Assembly: GCA_905147135.1 (NCBI GenBank)
Contig: LR990060.1
Span: 12,416,001-12,480,000, forward strand
Direction: 5' to 3'
Source of the DNA: Blastobasis lacticolella
Lineage: Eukaryota; Arthropoda; Insecta; Lepidoptera; Blastobasidae
Length of the DNA: 64,000 nucleotides
In this document: positions 20,757-32,497 of the stretch, piece by piece
Layout: each line of letters begins with the position of its first letter
Position numbering within the stretch: the stretch's first letter is position 1
The notes under the pieces: generated by a model
Databases searched by the model: none
What the model was told of the DNA's origin: nothing
What the model saw: the letters and a program-made list of their open reading frames with translations, nothing else
Made by a program: the position numbers and the translations under genes

Positions 20757-21066
20757 CCAGCCACTGTGTTTCCTTTGGACTATGACATGGGATCCTTCGG
20801 AAGGCATATTAGAGGTCTCAGAGGTAAATTTTGCCTCTTTAACTATGTGTAATTTTATGAGGAGAGTAGTTATCACAATAAAATGGTATGCAGTGTTTCC
20901 TTTGGACTATGACATGGAATCGTTCAAGAGGTATATTAGAGGTCTCTTCAGAGGCGGACAACGTAGCGCCCCTGGTGTTGCTGATGTCCATAGGCGGCGG
21001 TGACCACTTTCCATCAGGTGGCCCGCATCACGCATGCCTGTTTGTATGCCGTATTACATAAAAAAA
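20757..21066 (+). pseudogene. Two LINE-B subtype a tails in tandem
   Basis: A short coding scrap at 20757-20830 (TTTGGACTATGACATGGGAT) is followed by a second copy at 20833-21066 with its own upstream segment GAGGAGAGTAGTTATCACAA, FKRYIRGLFRGGQ coding, 3' UTR and ATTACATAAAAAA tail. The second matches 23785-24062 in the opposite orientation. Confidence 0.7.
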
Positions 21067-21370
21067 CCTAAGTTTTATGTTTATTGGCAAATGTTTCAAT
21101 AAGATTTATTGTTACGAGTCAAGGACCCAGCATTGATAGAACATTGATGCTTGTTAATATTCTATTATCGCTTATCTCAAACGATATACGAAGCCACAGT
21201 GCTTCTTTATCAGTATGTTAATTACGTACAAAAACCGCAACGTAATCGGCATGCAATTACATGAACGAATGATCCGTTACATGCCTGATGATACCTTTGT
21301 TATTGATACTTGGAGATTTCGTCTGTATCTAGGCGTGGCTCAAGGTTTTCAGACGTAATATATCTTACTT

Positions 21371-21626
21371 GCCGTGTGGTGTCCGGCAGAGTAGAATAGC
21401 ACCAATCCCTTACACTCATGGGTGTCGTACAAGGCGACTAATGGTTTCGAGGCAAAAGATCAAGAGTCTCCGTAGTCTGGGAAATGGGCACCAGCATTTT
21501 CCATTGTTATATTTAAACACTGCGATCTCCAACCCGCCTGCCAAGCGTGGAGATTATGGCAATGACCTCCCATTTCGTGGGAGAGGCCCGAAGTCCTGCA
21601 GTGGACTGTTACGGGTTGTAATTGTG
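21371..21626 (+). mobile_element. SINE-1, full length with 11-bp target-site duplication
   Basis: ATATCTTACTT lies at 21360-21370 and 21627-21637. The element starts GCCGTGTGG and ends GGGTTGTAATTGTG, so the (GAT)n tail has mutated. Confidence 0.9.
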
Positions 21627-21929
21627 ATATCTTACTTACTACGCTGGCTCAGTGACCGAAAGTGGATCTTGGCTACAAATGCTGCATTTTCATGAATAGG
21701 TGAAACCAGATATCATTAAGTGTGTCTACTATATACATATCTAATGGATATTCGAACATAGATAAGGTAGGTAGGTAATATTATTAGGCACTGGCATTCC
21801 CAGCGGCTTTTAATCGCGCGCAGTTTGAATCTCCCGAATCTCTCGACTTTCTCGCGGGAATAAAAAAATAAATTAATAAAAATCATTTATTTCAAAATTT
21901 ACAATTCCATATATTTTTAGGTACGTGAG

Positions 21930-22062
21930 TAAGTAATTTTTATATTCAATAAACGGAATAACGTAGCTTCCTATTAGTGGAAGAATTTAGATAATCGGTT
22001 CATTAGTTTTTGAGTTTATTCGCTACAAACAAAAATACAAACGTTTTCTTTTTATCAGTATA
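21930..22062 (-). repeat. Helitron-like H2 fragment
   Basis: The reverse complement reads TTTGTATTTTTGTTTGTAGC, AATAAACTCAAAAACTAATG and AATAGGAAGCTACGTTATTC, the H2 body. Confidence 0.45.
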
Positions 22063-22392
22063 GACCAGCCGCACTCAGCGCCTTTCACCCTGTATCTATT
22101 TTTTCTCTTCTATTCAAATATTTTCTCTGTATAATGTTAGTATAGATGAGCGAACGAGTTAGCCACCAAGTCATCTAATAAAAGGTATCTTAAAGATTTC
22201 ACTGTCGATTCAGTTTTAAATGTAGCAAAAAAATGTTCGGGGCTATGTTATCAAAAAATATTTTACTTATAATTTATAAGACAAATGTATGGAAAATCAT
22301 TATATAAATTCTCATTTATTTAAGAATGAGTTACTGGTGCCTAAGGGCCTTTTAGCCAATTAAATTTGTTTAACAATGCATCTAATATCCTG

Positions 22393-22612
22393 TACTAGTG
22401 GACCCGGCGCGACTTCGTTCGCGTACACCTACTTTACCCCTACCTACCTTTTTTCTTGCTTACAAACCTTCCTCTTGAATCACTCTATCTATTGTTGAAA
22501 ACCGTATTAAAATCCGTTGCGTAGTTTAAAAGATCTAAGCGTACATAGATACATGGGGACAGACGCGCCGCTGCGGCGGAAAGCGAGTTTGTTTTATACT
22601 ATTTTTATATAG
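22393..22612 (-). mobile_element. Helitron-like H1, near full length
   Basis: Begins (plus strand) ACTAGTGGACCCGGCGCGAC TTCGTTCGCG, that is, on its own strand a CGCGAACGAAGTCGCG hairpin then CTAG|T, and ends GTTTTATACTATTTTTATA. Confidence 0.6.
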
Positions 22613-22774
22613 ATAGTAGAAGTATGGAAATTCAATAAAGCCATTTTCATTGATTAAATAAAAAACTTACAATTTAATAAAGAGTTGTTGGTACCTAAGG
22701 GACAATAGGCCCTTCTTATGGCCAATTCAATTTAACAATGCACCTAATATTCTATATTTGGCAGTAGCTTAATG

Positions 22775-23055
22775 GAACGCCTTCAAGGCGTGAATAGGCT
22801 ATTCCTATCATATCATATTATAATTCATTTATTTGCATAAACACAGTTTAACAATTTCAATTTCAATTTATTTAGCATTCCATGTGTTTTACAAAGGTCT
22901 TCAACAATCCAGGTCTTAAATAAATAATAAATCCAATGCATTCAGTCTGCACGCAGACGTGCAAATATTAGGTAGGAAAGACAGCCATGCTCCATCTTGA
23001 GCCGCATCGTCACATAGCACCAGGTGAGGTGGCGGTCAATTGCCTGACCAGTCCA
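22775..23055 (+). repeat. LINE C-terminal/3' UTR fragments
   Basis: GCCTTCAAGGCGTGAATAGG reads AFKA-VNRLF, and 22975-23050 has GCCATGCTCCATCTTGAGCC and CACCAGGTGAGGTGGCGGTC, as in the copy at 57600. Confidence 0.5.
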
Positions 23056-23780
23056 ACATAAAAAAAGCTTCATAAGTTTTTCTCTAAAAGTTATGAACGT
23101 TTGAATGTGAATATCCTTTCCTGAATAAATATAAATTTATATTTAACTAATGTGCCCTATTTTTTACTTTCTAACTTAGTCACTAGGCCAACCTAACTCA
23201 TATCCCGTAAATACTTAAATTCACACATTAGATCGGTACACTCTATCTATTTTTCTAACAAACGCGTCTGTAGCCAGGTACATTGCTCTAGTTCGCTGTT
23301 TTTTGACCTCTTATTGCATAACGATCGGACGGTGCTATCGTTCTAATCCAATTTGCCCAAAACAGTTCCTTGGAACGCCCAAAAATTAAGTAACTCAGCA
23401 CACAATCTAATTAACCGACTAGCGACTAGCGACTTATACAACGCGGGTGACCGTTCTTTAATCCTGTTAGTGTACAGACAGAAGCTTGCGTACCTAGATA
23501 TACTGAGACTAGCTGAGGTGGCCTGATGATTCAGGCTTCAAATGATGGGGCAGTTGTGCAATAACTGACGAAGATGCTAGCAAGATCGTCAGCGTCAATA
23601 TTATTAATAGTTATCATATTACGTTTTTATAAATGAAATTTGCGTTTTGTGTGATGAAAATGACGAAAACTGTAATTTTCACACAAGTAAATTTTTCAAT
23701 TTCTTGGAAATGGCGAATCGGATTACAATGAAACTTTGTAGGTATAATCAGGCAACATTACGCTAACCGGTGCATTACTT
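23055..23780. other. No gene recognised
   Basis: A small triplication GACTAGC-GACTAGC-GACT near 23420 is the only structure seen. Confidence 0.35.
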
Positions 23781-23784
23781 TTTA

Positions 23785-24062
23785 TATGTTATACGGCAGC
23801 TAAACAGGCAGATGGGCCACATGATGGAAAGTGGTCACCCCCGCCTATGGACATCAGCAACACCATGGGAGTCACCAATGCGTTGCCTGCCTCTGAAGAG
23901 ACCTCTAATATACGTGTTGACGATCCCATGTCATAGTCCAAAGGAAACACTGCATACAATTTTAATTGTGATAACTACTCTCCTCATAAAAATACATCTG
24001 GTTAAAGAGGCAAAATTGAAAAGGGATATTTTCAAATCGTTATACAAGCCCAAGAAACCTTT
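23785..24062 (-). pseudogene. LINE-B subtype a, same variant as 20833
   Basis: Tail, 3' UTR and the GAGGAGAGTAGTTATCACAA upstream segment match 20833-21066 in inverted orientation about 3 kb away. Confidence 0.7.
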
Positions 24063-24164
24063 TTTTTAATATTTAGAGACATATTCGCATCGAAATGTAC
24101 TATTTTCGAAATCAAATAAAAATTTTTATATGTTACGTACAATTAAAAATATTTGAGCAAATAT

Positions 24165-24350
24165 ACAGGCTGTTACATAATCTACATCTACACTAATATT
24201 ATAAAGAGGAAAGATTTGTACCTATTTTTGTATGTTTGTATGTTTGTATTGAATAGGCTTCGAAACTACTGGATCGATTTCAAAAATTCTTTCACCGTTG
24301 GGAAGCTACACTATCCGCGGGTGACATGGGCTATATTATATTTTCTATAA
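24165..24350 (+). mobile_element. Helitron-like H2, 5' part
   Basis: Starts TCTACATCTACACTAATATT ATAAAGAGGAAAG (5' TC), then AACTACTGGATCGATTTC and AAGCTACACTATCCGCGGGT. No clear CTAG end. Confidence 0.55.
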
Positions 24351-24359
24351 AATTACGGA

Positions 24360-25000
24360 TCATTAATAAAACTCCAATAATGTAACCCAAGGTGTAAAAA
24401 AATACCCAAAAAATTCCTTACATCGCGTGCGCTGCTAAAACTATTGATGATAGGACAAAGTAATGTACTACGACTTTGCAGAACACATCATTATCTACAA
24501 AAAGTGTCGCGACAGTATATGTCTAACTATTATAGTTATGTCACAATAAGTGTTCTTTTATTTTCAAAATTTAATTGAAATGCCGCCGCTAAAAAACGCT
24601 CTTTATTTGTACCTTGGTATTAATCCTTATCAAAATAAATTACTTCATATTCACGACTGCTTCAATACCTTTATATAACTTTTTGAATTATTCAATTCAG
24701 ACATTCCATTCGAAAGATATTACGAGTTTAAAAATGTGAATACTAGAAAAAAGTCGCGTGTTCGCCGCTCAGTCCGCTCGGCTATCTAGGCAGCACGGGG
24801 TACGTACGGGAGGGGAGTCAATGTCAAGAAATACGGCCGTCAGGAGCCGGGTCGCCCCCTTCCCTCTAAAATGGTTGAGGAGACGGTTGGAACTTTTGTG
24901 ATCGTAATATGGTGTCCTGTTTGTAACGGGACACTACTCAGTACATACTTCAGTATAATATAATTACTTCATATTATAAAACGAAGTCCCACGCCGTGTC
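24360..25000. other. No gene or repeat recognised
   Basis: A GC-rich patch at 24755-24870 is of unknown origin. Confidence 0.3.
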
Positions 25001-25004
25001 TTAC

Positions 25005-25175
25005 TGTCATTCTGTACGCGATAAACTCAAAAACTACTGAACGGATTTTCATGCGGTATTCACACACAGACTACATAGTGCGGTTTTAGACAACGTGATT
25101 CATGACGAAGGTTCAGGTGTATAATTTGTTAAGGTTTACTACCCGTGCGAAGCCGGGGCGGGCCGCTATATATAT
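25005..25175 (+). mobile_element. Helitron-like element, H1-related
   Basis: AAAACTACTGAACGGATTTT CATGCGG, GATTCATGACGAAGGTTC and a 3' end CCCGTGCGAAGCCGGGGCGG GCCGCTA with a hairpin. Confidence 0.5.
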
Positions 25176-25179
25176 GTAT

Positions 25180-26000
25180 GTATAAAGCCGTGAACTGGAT
25201 AGAATGCTAAATGTATTAAAAGTATAGGTACAACTATACTACTAATAGACAGAAATAATAGTATACTTGCAAACAAATCCTCCACTTTTATAGGTTCAAC
25301 TATCCAAACGTTTGATCGATTGATCTAATTGATACTCATTGTAAATTCGTACTCTGATGTCTGATTTCATGTTTATTCAAAACAATCGATTACAATACAA
25401 CCGTGTAGTGCGAGTAATAGACATTAAACATGCCGTAACTTATACAACAATTAAACCCTACACAGACCAACGCTTTTAGTCGGCCGACAATCGTCGCTAT
25501 GTCGTTCTGGAGTCGTGGGAATAATATTCACACGTTTTTCATTGACATTATTTTATAGGCATCCCAAGCATCATCATCGATCGACTATTGAATTTGAGCA
25601 TCTTTGACATTACTGTAGGGTTTTGCCATTTAAACTCACTCTCTTGTGGGCTTCAACTGACAATGGTAAAAACAGAAACCACTACTCCCGTTTCCCTTGT
25701 TTACGGAAGGCTTTAGCTAGCTAGTCTGCCTTCTCAAGCCTTGCAATACAAAACCGGAGCGGAAAAGGTTGGCACTATAGTGCTAGAAGATAGGTATTGA
25801 AGTCAGCCCGACATCACACAGATACCAAAACCAATTGCTAGATAGAACAACGCAACCTATTCTCAAAATGCTAAGAGACATAAATGGAGGAACATCATCA
25901 GTGATAACCTAACCTTGGCGGAAAATCTTCAACAGAATTTATTAAAACTCAAGCCTTTCCTAAACTTGCTTGTTTGCAAGAACTAGCCCCATTAAAATGG
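25180..26000. other. No gene recognised
   Basis: No convincing frame or repeat edge. Confidence 0.3.
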
Positions 26001-26004
26001 CTAC

Positions 26005-26110
26005 CGAATGAAAGAAACCGCATCGAAAACGATCCACCCGTTATGGAGCTACGATGCCCCAGACAGACACACAGATACACGTCAAACTTAAAACACTTTT
26101 ATATCTTTAT
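26005..26110 (-). repeat. Repeat-R copy
   Basis: GAAACCGCATCGAAAACGAT, CACCCGTTATGGAGCTACGA and CAGACAGACACACAG match the copy at 58030 in reverse. Confidence 0.5.
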
Positions 26111-26189
26111 TTAGACAGCTTGATCACATTAAAGCGACCATGCCGCTCCATATTGGTTTCGGTATTAAATGGGTACTGGTATATTCGAT

Positions 26190-26362
26190 TGAACAGCATT
26201 CAGCAATGAGAACACAACACAACATGAGCAGGGAGAAATATTCCCTACTCACACCCTTTACCCATGGCCTACTGGTTGACTGGTAGCTAAAACCTAGATG
26301 GATTTAAGTCCGCCAATTGTATTATTTTAGAGCAATAAAGTTTTTAAATAAATAAATAAAGA
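26190..26362 (+). repeat. LINE 3' UTR with AATAAA and (TAAA)n
   Basis: ACTGGTAGCTAAAACC, ATTTAAGTCCGCCAATTGTA and GCAATAAAGTTTTTAAATAA align with 51140-51215, where coding sequence is also present. Confidence 0.6.
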
Positions 26363-26566
26363 AGTCGGTGAGAAACCGTCAGTCTACATCGACATAACGC
26401 AATGGGTCAGACTAAAATAATAGCTCAAGAATAGAACACTATAATTACAATAGTCGGCTATAATTATCGCAATGATACTATTTTTAACGAGTCGCGTGCT
26501 GGGATGCCGGTAATAAGTGGATGATCTATTTTTTCTTTTTTACACCACCGGTGTTAATTCTCAAGA

Positions 26567-26680
26567 ACTGTTTTTTTTTATTCGTTAGCAAACAAGCAAG
26601 CGGGCCACCTGCTAGAAAGTGGTCACTGCTGCCTATAGACATTTGCAACACCAGGGGTATCGCCAATATACACTGATGGG
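26567..26680 (-). repeat. LINE-B subtype c, 3' end
   Basis: GCAAACAAGCAAGCGGGCCA, GTGGTCACTGCTGCCTATAG and GGGTATCGCCAATA. Confidence 0.6.
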
Positions 26681-26797
26681 GTTGACATGATGCCTACAGC
26701 TACATTCTATCATCGCACCGCTCGCCACCGACAGGGAATTCATCCTCACACCTTGGAGCCAAATTGGCCGCCAACTGTACGGTTCACCGATTTTTTG

Positions 26798-27026
26798 TCC
26801 GTGTAGTGTCCGGCAGAGTAGAATAGTACCAACCCCTTACACTCGTGGGTGTCGTACAAGGTGACAAATGTTTTCGAGGTAAAAGATCTAGAGTCTCCGT
26901 AGGCTGGAAAAAGGGCAGCAGCGATTTCCATTGTTATATTTAGAACACTGCGATCTCCAACGCCTGCTAAGCGTAGCCCTAAGTCCTGCAGTGGACAGTC
27001 ATGGGCTGTAACTGTAATGATGATGA
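26798..27026 (+). mobile_element. SINE-1 copy
   Basis: From CCGTGTAGTGTCCGGCAG to GGGCTGTAACTGTAATGATG; about 25 bp is deleted before GCCCTAAGTCC. Confidence 0.75.
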
Positions 27027-27333
27027 GTTAAAAATATAAATTTAGATATATAAAAATAGCTGAAATAAGCAGATGAAAGATGACCGACGATTCGAAACAA
27101 AATAAAATATTTATTTGTACCAGAGGCAGGAAGTCGGAAACATGAATGAATTTGACTATTTTAATATTTAATTCAATATTTTATTGTCAAGTTTACAATG
27201 TGGTTATTATTTTATTATTAATTTTGTAGAAAATTCAAATGTAAATGTCATGTTAACAATATTTTACAAGGCAATATGTCAATTCTGATTTCGTATTGTG
27301 TCATCGACGTGATTTTATTATTCTACTAGATTA

Positions 27334-27707
27334 ACATAATAAATAAAAATAATCATCTTGGCGTTAATATCTTGTTTGTGCTCTCGCGCACGAGGGCCCG
27401 GGGTCCGCCTTGACCATGATCCAGGATTTGGCAGGTCAGCTAATTACAGTGAAGCGACTGCCATCTGACCTCCATGACCCTGCTACCAGGGGAACCTGAC
27501 CAGATTGGATCATGGTTACACATCCAGTCGCCTGAATGTGCAGGTTTGATCACGATGTTTTCCCTCACCGCTAGAGCATCGGTTAGTATTCAACTAATGT
27601 ACATAACTCAGAAAACAGTCATTGCTACATGGCCGGAGCGGGATTCGAACCCGGGACCTCTGGCTTACGAGTCGTATACTCTAACCGCTCGGCCACCGAC
27701 GCTCCCA
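27334..27707 (-). mobile_element. SINE-2, full length with 14-bp target-site duplication
   Basis: ATTCTACTAGATTA lies at 27320-27333 and 27708-27721. On its own strand the element starts GAGCGTCGGTGGCCGAGCGG (box A), has GGTTCGAATCCCGCTCC (box B), then the body, and ends GGGCCCTCGTGCGCGAGAGC...AAGATGATT plus an A/T-rich tail. It defines both ends of the family. Confidence 0.9.
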
Positions 27708-27721
27708 ATTCTACTAGATTA

Positions 27722-28605
27722 CATACACGTTAAATATTTCATCTTAGTCCTCACAGTGATAACGCACTTGCAGTTTTGAATTTTTGTTACCTGTAAATTT
27801 TTGTTTGCATTTTTGTCACACCTTAGTACAAAAAATGTTAAAGAGCTTGATGATGTTTTACCAAATTAGGAAGAGACAAGTATCCTACTTGTTGAATTTC
27901 CTATATTATTATGTCGATATTATAAATTACAAGTGAAACAACAGATAAGTTGGAAAAGTGTTAAGTTTTAAAACGGCAAACTTCCGGTAATCGTCCAGCG
28001 GGGCAGCTATCTAAATGGACAACAGAATTTGACATAAAATAATCTTACACCACTCTAATTTCGTAGACGCTAGAGCCAGTGGGCAACGTAGATGACGTAG
28101 TGTAGAATTATCTAATGTCAAATTCAGTTTCCAACTGAGACAATATCCCGCAGGTTCAGACAATTGTGAGTGTTACTTTGTTGCAAGCTTTTCAGCGAAA
28201 TTCTGAACCATAAATAAGGCAGGCATTCCTCCACACAAGACCTAGATCTTGGCACATGACCTAGCCGTGGCATTGGCGTTGCGATGCAAGAATATTAAAA
28301 TAGTGAGGAGTAATTTTCGTTGGCTTTGTTGTAAGCGTAATCATACTTTCAGATAGATAATCAAATACCTTACAACTGAATTACAAATGAATGTAAAATA
28401 CTTATTGAATTAGGATTACATACGTAATTACCTAATTTATGCCTTTGTAAGTAGTTACTAAATAAGTCAAGGTATTTTTTAAATCTTTTAAATATGTGCC
28501 TAAAATCTGCAGACTTGCATAAAGGTGGCACTATTTCTTAATTTGCAAATACGTATGGGACTCACCTCTATATTTTTGTAATAAATAAAAAAATCATAAT
28601 ATATA
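27722..28605. other. No gene or repeat recognised
   Basis: AT-rich; only short chance frames. Confidence 0.35.
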
Positions 28606-28830
28606 TGCTTGGACAAATTCTCACACCGCCATCAAGCCCCAAAGTAATCAAAGCTTGTGTTATAGGTATTAGTTAACTGATAAAGTACTTACATACTTTT
28701 TTAAATACATGCTTATGATACATACTACACCCAGACCCGTAACAGAAATTTAAATTCATTATATGAATTTCTGCTCAGCAGGGAATCGAACCTGGGACCT
28801 CCACAGGTAGTCTTATTAGTTCAACGATAA
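28606..28830 (-). mobile_element. SINE-3, diverged
   Basis: GCTTGGACAAATTCTCACAC, AAAGCTTGTGTTATAGGT, CACCCAGACCCGTAACAGAA and GAATCGAACCTGGGACCTC (box B, reverse). Confidence 0.65.
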
Positions 28831-29380
28831 ACTAAAATCATTGACTTGTAATCGGTTGATGACGATATACTCAATACTGAATACCATGTATCTTTATTTG
28901 CATCATACTTACTATACTTAAAGTATTAATTTATAATATTCTTCCCTATATTAGCAGGAAAATGATTGCAATGTAAGATGGCAGCGCGGCACTTCCGGTT
29001 TCTCGAAGGCTTCTTGGCTAGCGCATCTGACTGTCAATGAACTTTATGACCAGCATTTCTTGCTAATCACGTTTATACAAGCAGGGTTCGTTATATAGAC
29101 ATTATTTAATACTACTCAGTAGGCAGTACTTAGTTCTTACATAGTGGTACGAGACAATGTTCATTTATAGTTTACAACACTAGATTTTTTTTATTAGTCT
29201 AGCCATAAAAGGCGATATTAGGGGATTAAATCTATACATGAAACTTTAGACTTAAACCTATATAGGCCTAGTCTATGAACTAACGTATAAATGGGTCTAC
29301 GTTACTACGGACTAGGTGTCTAAGTTTAGGCATGAGTCGAGGCCTATTGATACCTAATTATTAGAAAGAGTTAACCTAAA
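28831..29380. other. No gene recognised
   Basis: No convincing frame or repeat. Confidence 0.35.
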
Positions 29381-29382
29381 TT

Positions 29383-29668
29383 TTTTTTTTTCACGTCATA
29401 CGATAGGCAAACAGGCAAGCAGGCCACCTGATGGAAAGTGGTCACCACTGCCTATAGCCATTAGCAACACCGAGACTATCGCCAATGCGTTGGCCACCTC
29501 TATAACACGTTACTCTGGCAGCAAAAAGGCAAATACTCCTCCACTGCCAAAGCCACGGTTCCCCAAATTCCCACCCCATGGAGCTCTGGAAACCTTACTC
29601 ACCGGCAGAAACACAAAACTATTTAAAAGAGTATTGTTTAGCTGCGGTATTCTGTAAGGTATTCACAA
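29383..29668 (-). mobile_element. LINE-B subtype c, 3' end with upstream part
   Basis: AGGCAAACAGGCAAGCAGGC, GGCAGCAAAAAGGCAAATAC, CCCACCCCATGGAGCTCTGG and CAAAACTATTTAAAAGAGTA align with 44994-45243. Confidence 0.7.
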
Positions 29669-29702
29669 TATACTAAAATAAAAATAAAATATGTAGATAG
29701 AA

Positions 29703-29957
29703 GGGCGTCAGTGGCCTAATGGGTAAAGGATTGAACTCGTAATCGAGAGGTATCGAGTTCGATCCCCAATGCCACGTAACTACAAATGACCTTTTCTGAG
29801 TTACGTACCTACAGTAAGTTGGACACTTACCTCAGATGGCAGTCGCTCCACTGTAATTACCTAATCTGCCAAACCCTGGATCATGGTCAAGGCGGCCATC
29901 GGCCTTGGGGCCTCGCGCGCGAGCACAACCGGGATATTAACGCCAAGATGATTATTA
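29703..29957 (+). mobile_element. SINE-2 with internal deletion
   Basis: Head GGCGTCAGTGGCCTAATGGG with box B TCGAGTTCGATCCCC, then TCTGAGTTACGTACC, a jump to CTCAGATGGCAGTCGCTCC, and the tail GCACAACCGGGATATTAACG CCAAGATGATTATT. Confidence 0.75.
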
Positions 29958-30299
29958 TTCAATATACATATAATATTATCCCAGATGTAAAAGTGTTAAA
30001 AGCGTTTAATAAAATAGCAAAGTTATAATATGTTCGTCGCATTAAGATATTGGGTTTATTTGATAATTCTCAACAATTTCAATAGGTTTATATTTGAACT
30101 ATAATAGACAACCAACAAGTCCAAAGTCTTTCCCTGTATGCCTGTGTATAAATATCAAATTCATTTGAATGTTCATTTTTTTAAATATAGTTCGTGTTGG
30201 TATCTAGTCTATTTATCTGAGTGGTAGGTATTCTATATTAAAGATTAAATAAGTTCTGAAATGAAAAATATTTTTTCATAACAATCTTTTATCGCACGG

Positions 30300-30570
30300 T
30301 ATCATACCTACACATCAAAACCATTCCAAAGAGCCCAAACTTTATGAGATTATCTTCTTGCGTACATTGGTTCCTATGACCACCTTCCGACTCCAACATC
30401 AGACCAGCTCTATGGTACCATATTAATGCATTGTCAACCAAGTTACATAGCTATACCAAATTTCAGCTCAATTGGATACCAACAAATCGAAAAAATGGTT
30501 TGCAAATTTTGACAAACTACTTACATATATACGAACAGAGTAAGTTAAATAAAAGCTTCTAAAAAGAAAA
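30300..30570. repeat. Repeat-R-like sequence
   Basis: CATAGCTATACCAAATTTCA GCTCAATTGG is a motif type common in insect interspersed repeats and resembles Repeat-R reversed. Family uncertain. Confidence 0.3.
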
Positions 30571-30589
30571 AAATACATACAAAAATAAA

Positions 30590-30662
30590 TGCCCCGGGTG
30601 AGGATCGAACTCACGACCTTAAGATTATGAGACTTACGCGCTGCCTACTGCGCTACCGAGGC
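30590..30662 (-). tRNA. tRNA-Met (CAT anticodon), elongator type
   Basis: The minus strand gives a 73-nt cloverleaf. Acceptor GCCTCGG pairs with CCGGGGC (one G-T pair), the D stem is GCGC/GCGC, the anticodon stem is TAAGT/TCTTA around loop CTCATAA, and the T stem is GTGAG/CTCAC with loop TTCGATC; the discriminator base is A. The sequence resembles animal elongator tRNA-Met, including the T:T at the base of the anticodon loop. No intron and no encoded CCA. A TTTTT run at 30585-30581, just past the 3' end, is a normal Pol III terminator. It stands alone with no SINE body attached, so I read it as a real gene. Confidence 0.93.
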
Positions 30663-31830
30663 CGGTGTTTGACCCGGCGAATTAGTGGTATACACACTCC
30701 ACCTGCTGACACAATCTTTATAACGTCATTTCAAGGTCATCCCACGAGGTGGGCATGTATGTTTTTCTGATAAAGAGTTTTTTGTAATGAAGAGTTATTT
30801 TTAGATTTTAGACCAATCATAGGTATTCATAGATTTAGATTTATTTATTACTCTTCTACAGTTTACATAATAATATTACATTTATCATCATATATCTATA
30901 AAAGAGATCGTCAAAATGAATACAATATTATAGAAAATTACATAATTGTAAAACTTATTTTAAAATGTATAAATGTCAAAAAATAAATTAATAGTCCGAA
31001 GTTTTAAATAAAATATAGATAAGAATTTCCTCTAATTAATAAATTACCCAGGAGGTAAAATATTCAATAAAAAAATAAATGAAATATATGTCAATATTGG
31101 TAAATTACACATTCAAATGTCAAGAATACAAATAAGAAATTCAATATTTAAGATTATATGTCTATAACAAAAATAACTACAACAATGTCAATAACAAAAT
31201 CAATGGATAATCATCATTCGTTTTTTTTTGTGGAGTCACTTTATCATAACCCTACTTCTACGAGCAATATTAAAAGTAAAAAATATACGTAGGCGCGTGT
31301 ATAAAAAATATAAGTAGCGAAGCCGATTCGTGAATAAGTAGGAAGCCCTAGTAGGGTGACGCAACCTAATTCTTTCGGTGGTCGAATTATGTCAGGCCAG
31401 TGAGTGATTACCTAAACAGGTCATTGATTCATACTGTCTACTGTGGGCTTTGTGGGGCTTTATAGGAGATGTAGGCCACCGTGTAGTAGGTGTAGTTTTG
31501 TGACTGTATTTTATCGGAAACTCTTACCCTTACCCTTATTCAGAAACTTTACCGGTCTCACAGTGATTCCGAGATTTGATGCTGGCAAGTTGTAAATAAA
31601 TAAAAATCTTGCATCAAAATAGAGCCCCAGTTTCACTCAGAAAAATATAATAATTGAAAAAAGACCTATTTACAAAGGAGGACCGGCAGAAATGTATGGA
31701 CCCCAGCCTATATGACCAATAACGTTGAGCGATATGTCATTGGAAAGGATTTTTCATTTTCTACAACTTTTGCTGTGGGAAAAAAGTTTTGGTCAATTGA
31801 AATGAAACTTCATTTGACAGGCTCTGATGT
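30663..31830. other. No gene or repeat recognised
   Basis: The most AT-rich kilobase here; immediately upstream of the tRNA gene on its own strand. Confidence 0.35.
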
Positions 31831-31834
31831 CAAG

Positions 31835-31975
31835 TCCCATATCTGTATTTCCTGATACAGGCAGGTTTAGGCACCTATTTCCCACGTATCCTGGGGCATA
31901 TGCAATTCATGATCAAACCAGTGCAACCGTGCTTCTTCGATCTTATCCGCGATATCTCTCACGCCAAGGCTGCAT
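31835..31975 (-). pseudogene. RTE-type LINE, C-terminal fragment
   Basis: The minus strand reads LGVRDIADKIEEARLHWFDH, then PQDTWE and a stop, matching the usual RTE block LGVRDIADKLQE-RLRWYGH. Stop codons interrupt it. Confidence 0.7.
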
Positions 31976-32099
31976 CAGGACCCAAGCTACAGAGATATTA
32001 TGGGACCATACCATGTCTAGACCTCCTTTATCACTATTAAACATATGTATATGTATTTGTATTCAATGTAGGTATATAGGTATGTATTTATTTATGTAT

Positions 32100-32313
32100 T
32101 GTATTAGTTAAGCATCATTATTTTGTTTTTGCTACTGTGCACGTCTTTACTGCATTTAATTGTTACGATCTCTCTGCTGCAGGCCTGCTGGAAGAAATTT
32201 CTTTATAGAAATAAGTTTTAATTGGCCTATTGTGTCTGATATACTATGTCATATACTTTTATAATAATCTTGTGTACAATAAATGGTTAAATAATAAATA
32301 ATAATAATAAACA
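32100..32313 (+). repeat. LINE 3' UTR, AATAAA and (AAT)n tail
   Basis: GGCCTGCTGGAAGAAATTTC TTTATAGAAATAAG and TGTACAATAAATGGTTAAAT, then AATAATAATAA; related to 16610-16790. Confidence 0.6.
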
Positions 32314-32497
32314 AGCCTACACGCCGGTGTACCTACCACTTGCCAGCATTAAACAACTAGGTAAGGATAAAAAGTATCTAATTTCTTTGACCCTCGTAAT
32401 CATTCCTCTAGGTACTATCGCCATCATCCTGAACCAATAACTTGAGGTATAGCCGAATTCAACAATAACCCAAAGTTGGAGCAAAGTGGTACGGATA

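Noticed and set aside
27640..27706. tRNA-like sequence with GGTTCGAATCC as a functional tRNA
   Set aside because: It is the head of a SINE-2 copy bounded by target-site duplications, with no cloverleaf 3' half or terminator.
29703..29775. Possible tRNA gene with box A and box B
   Set aside because: It continues directly into the SINE-2 body and tail.
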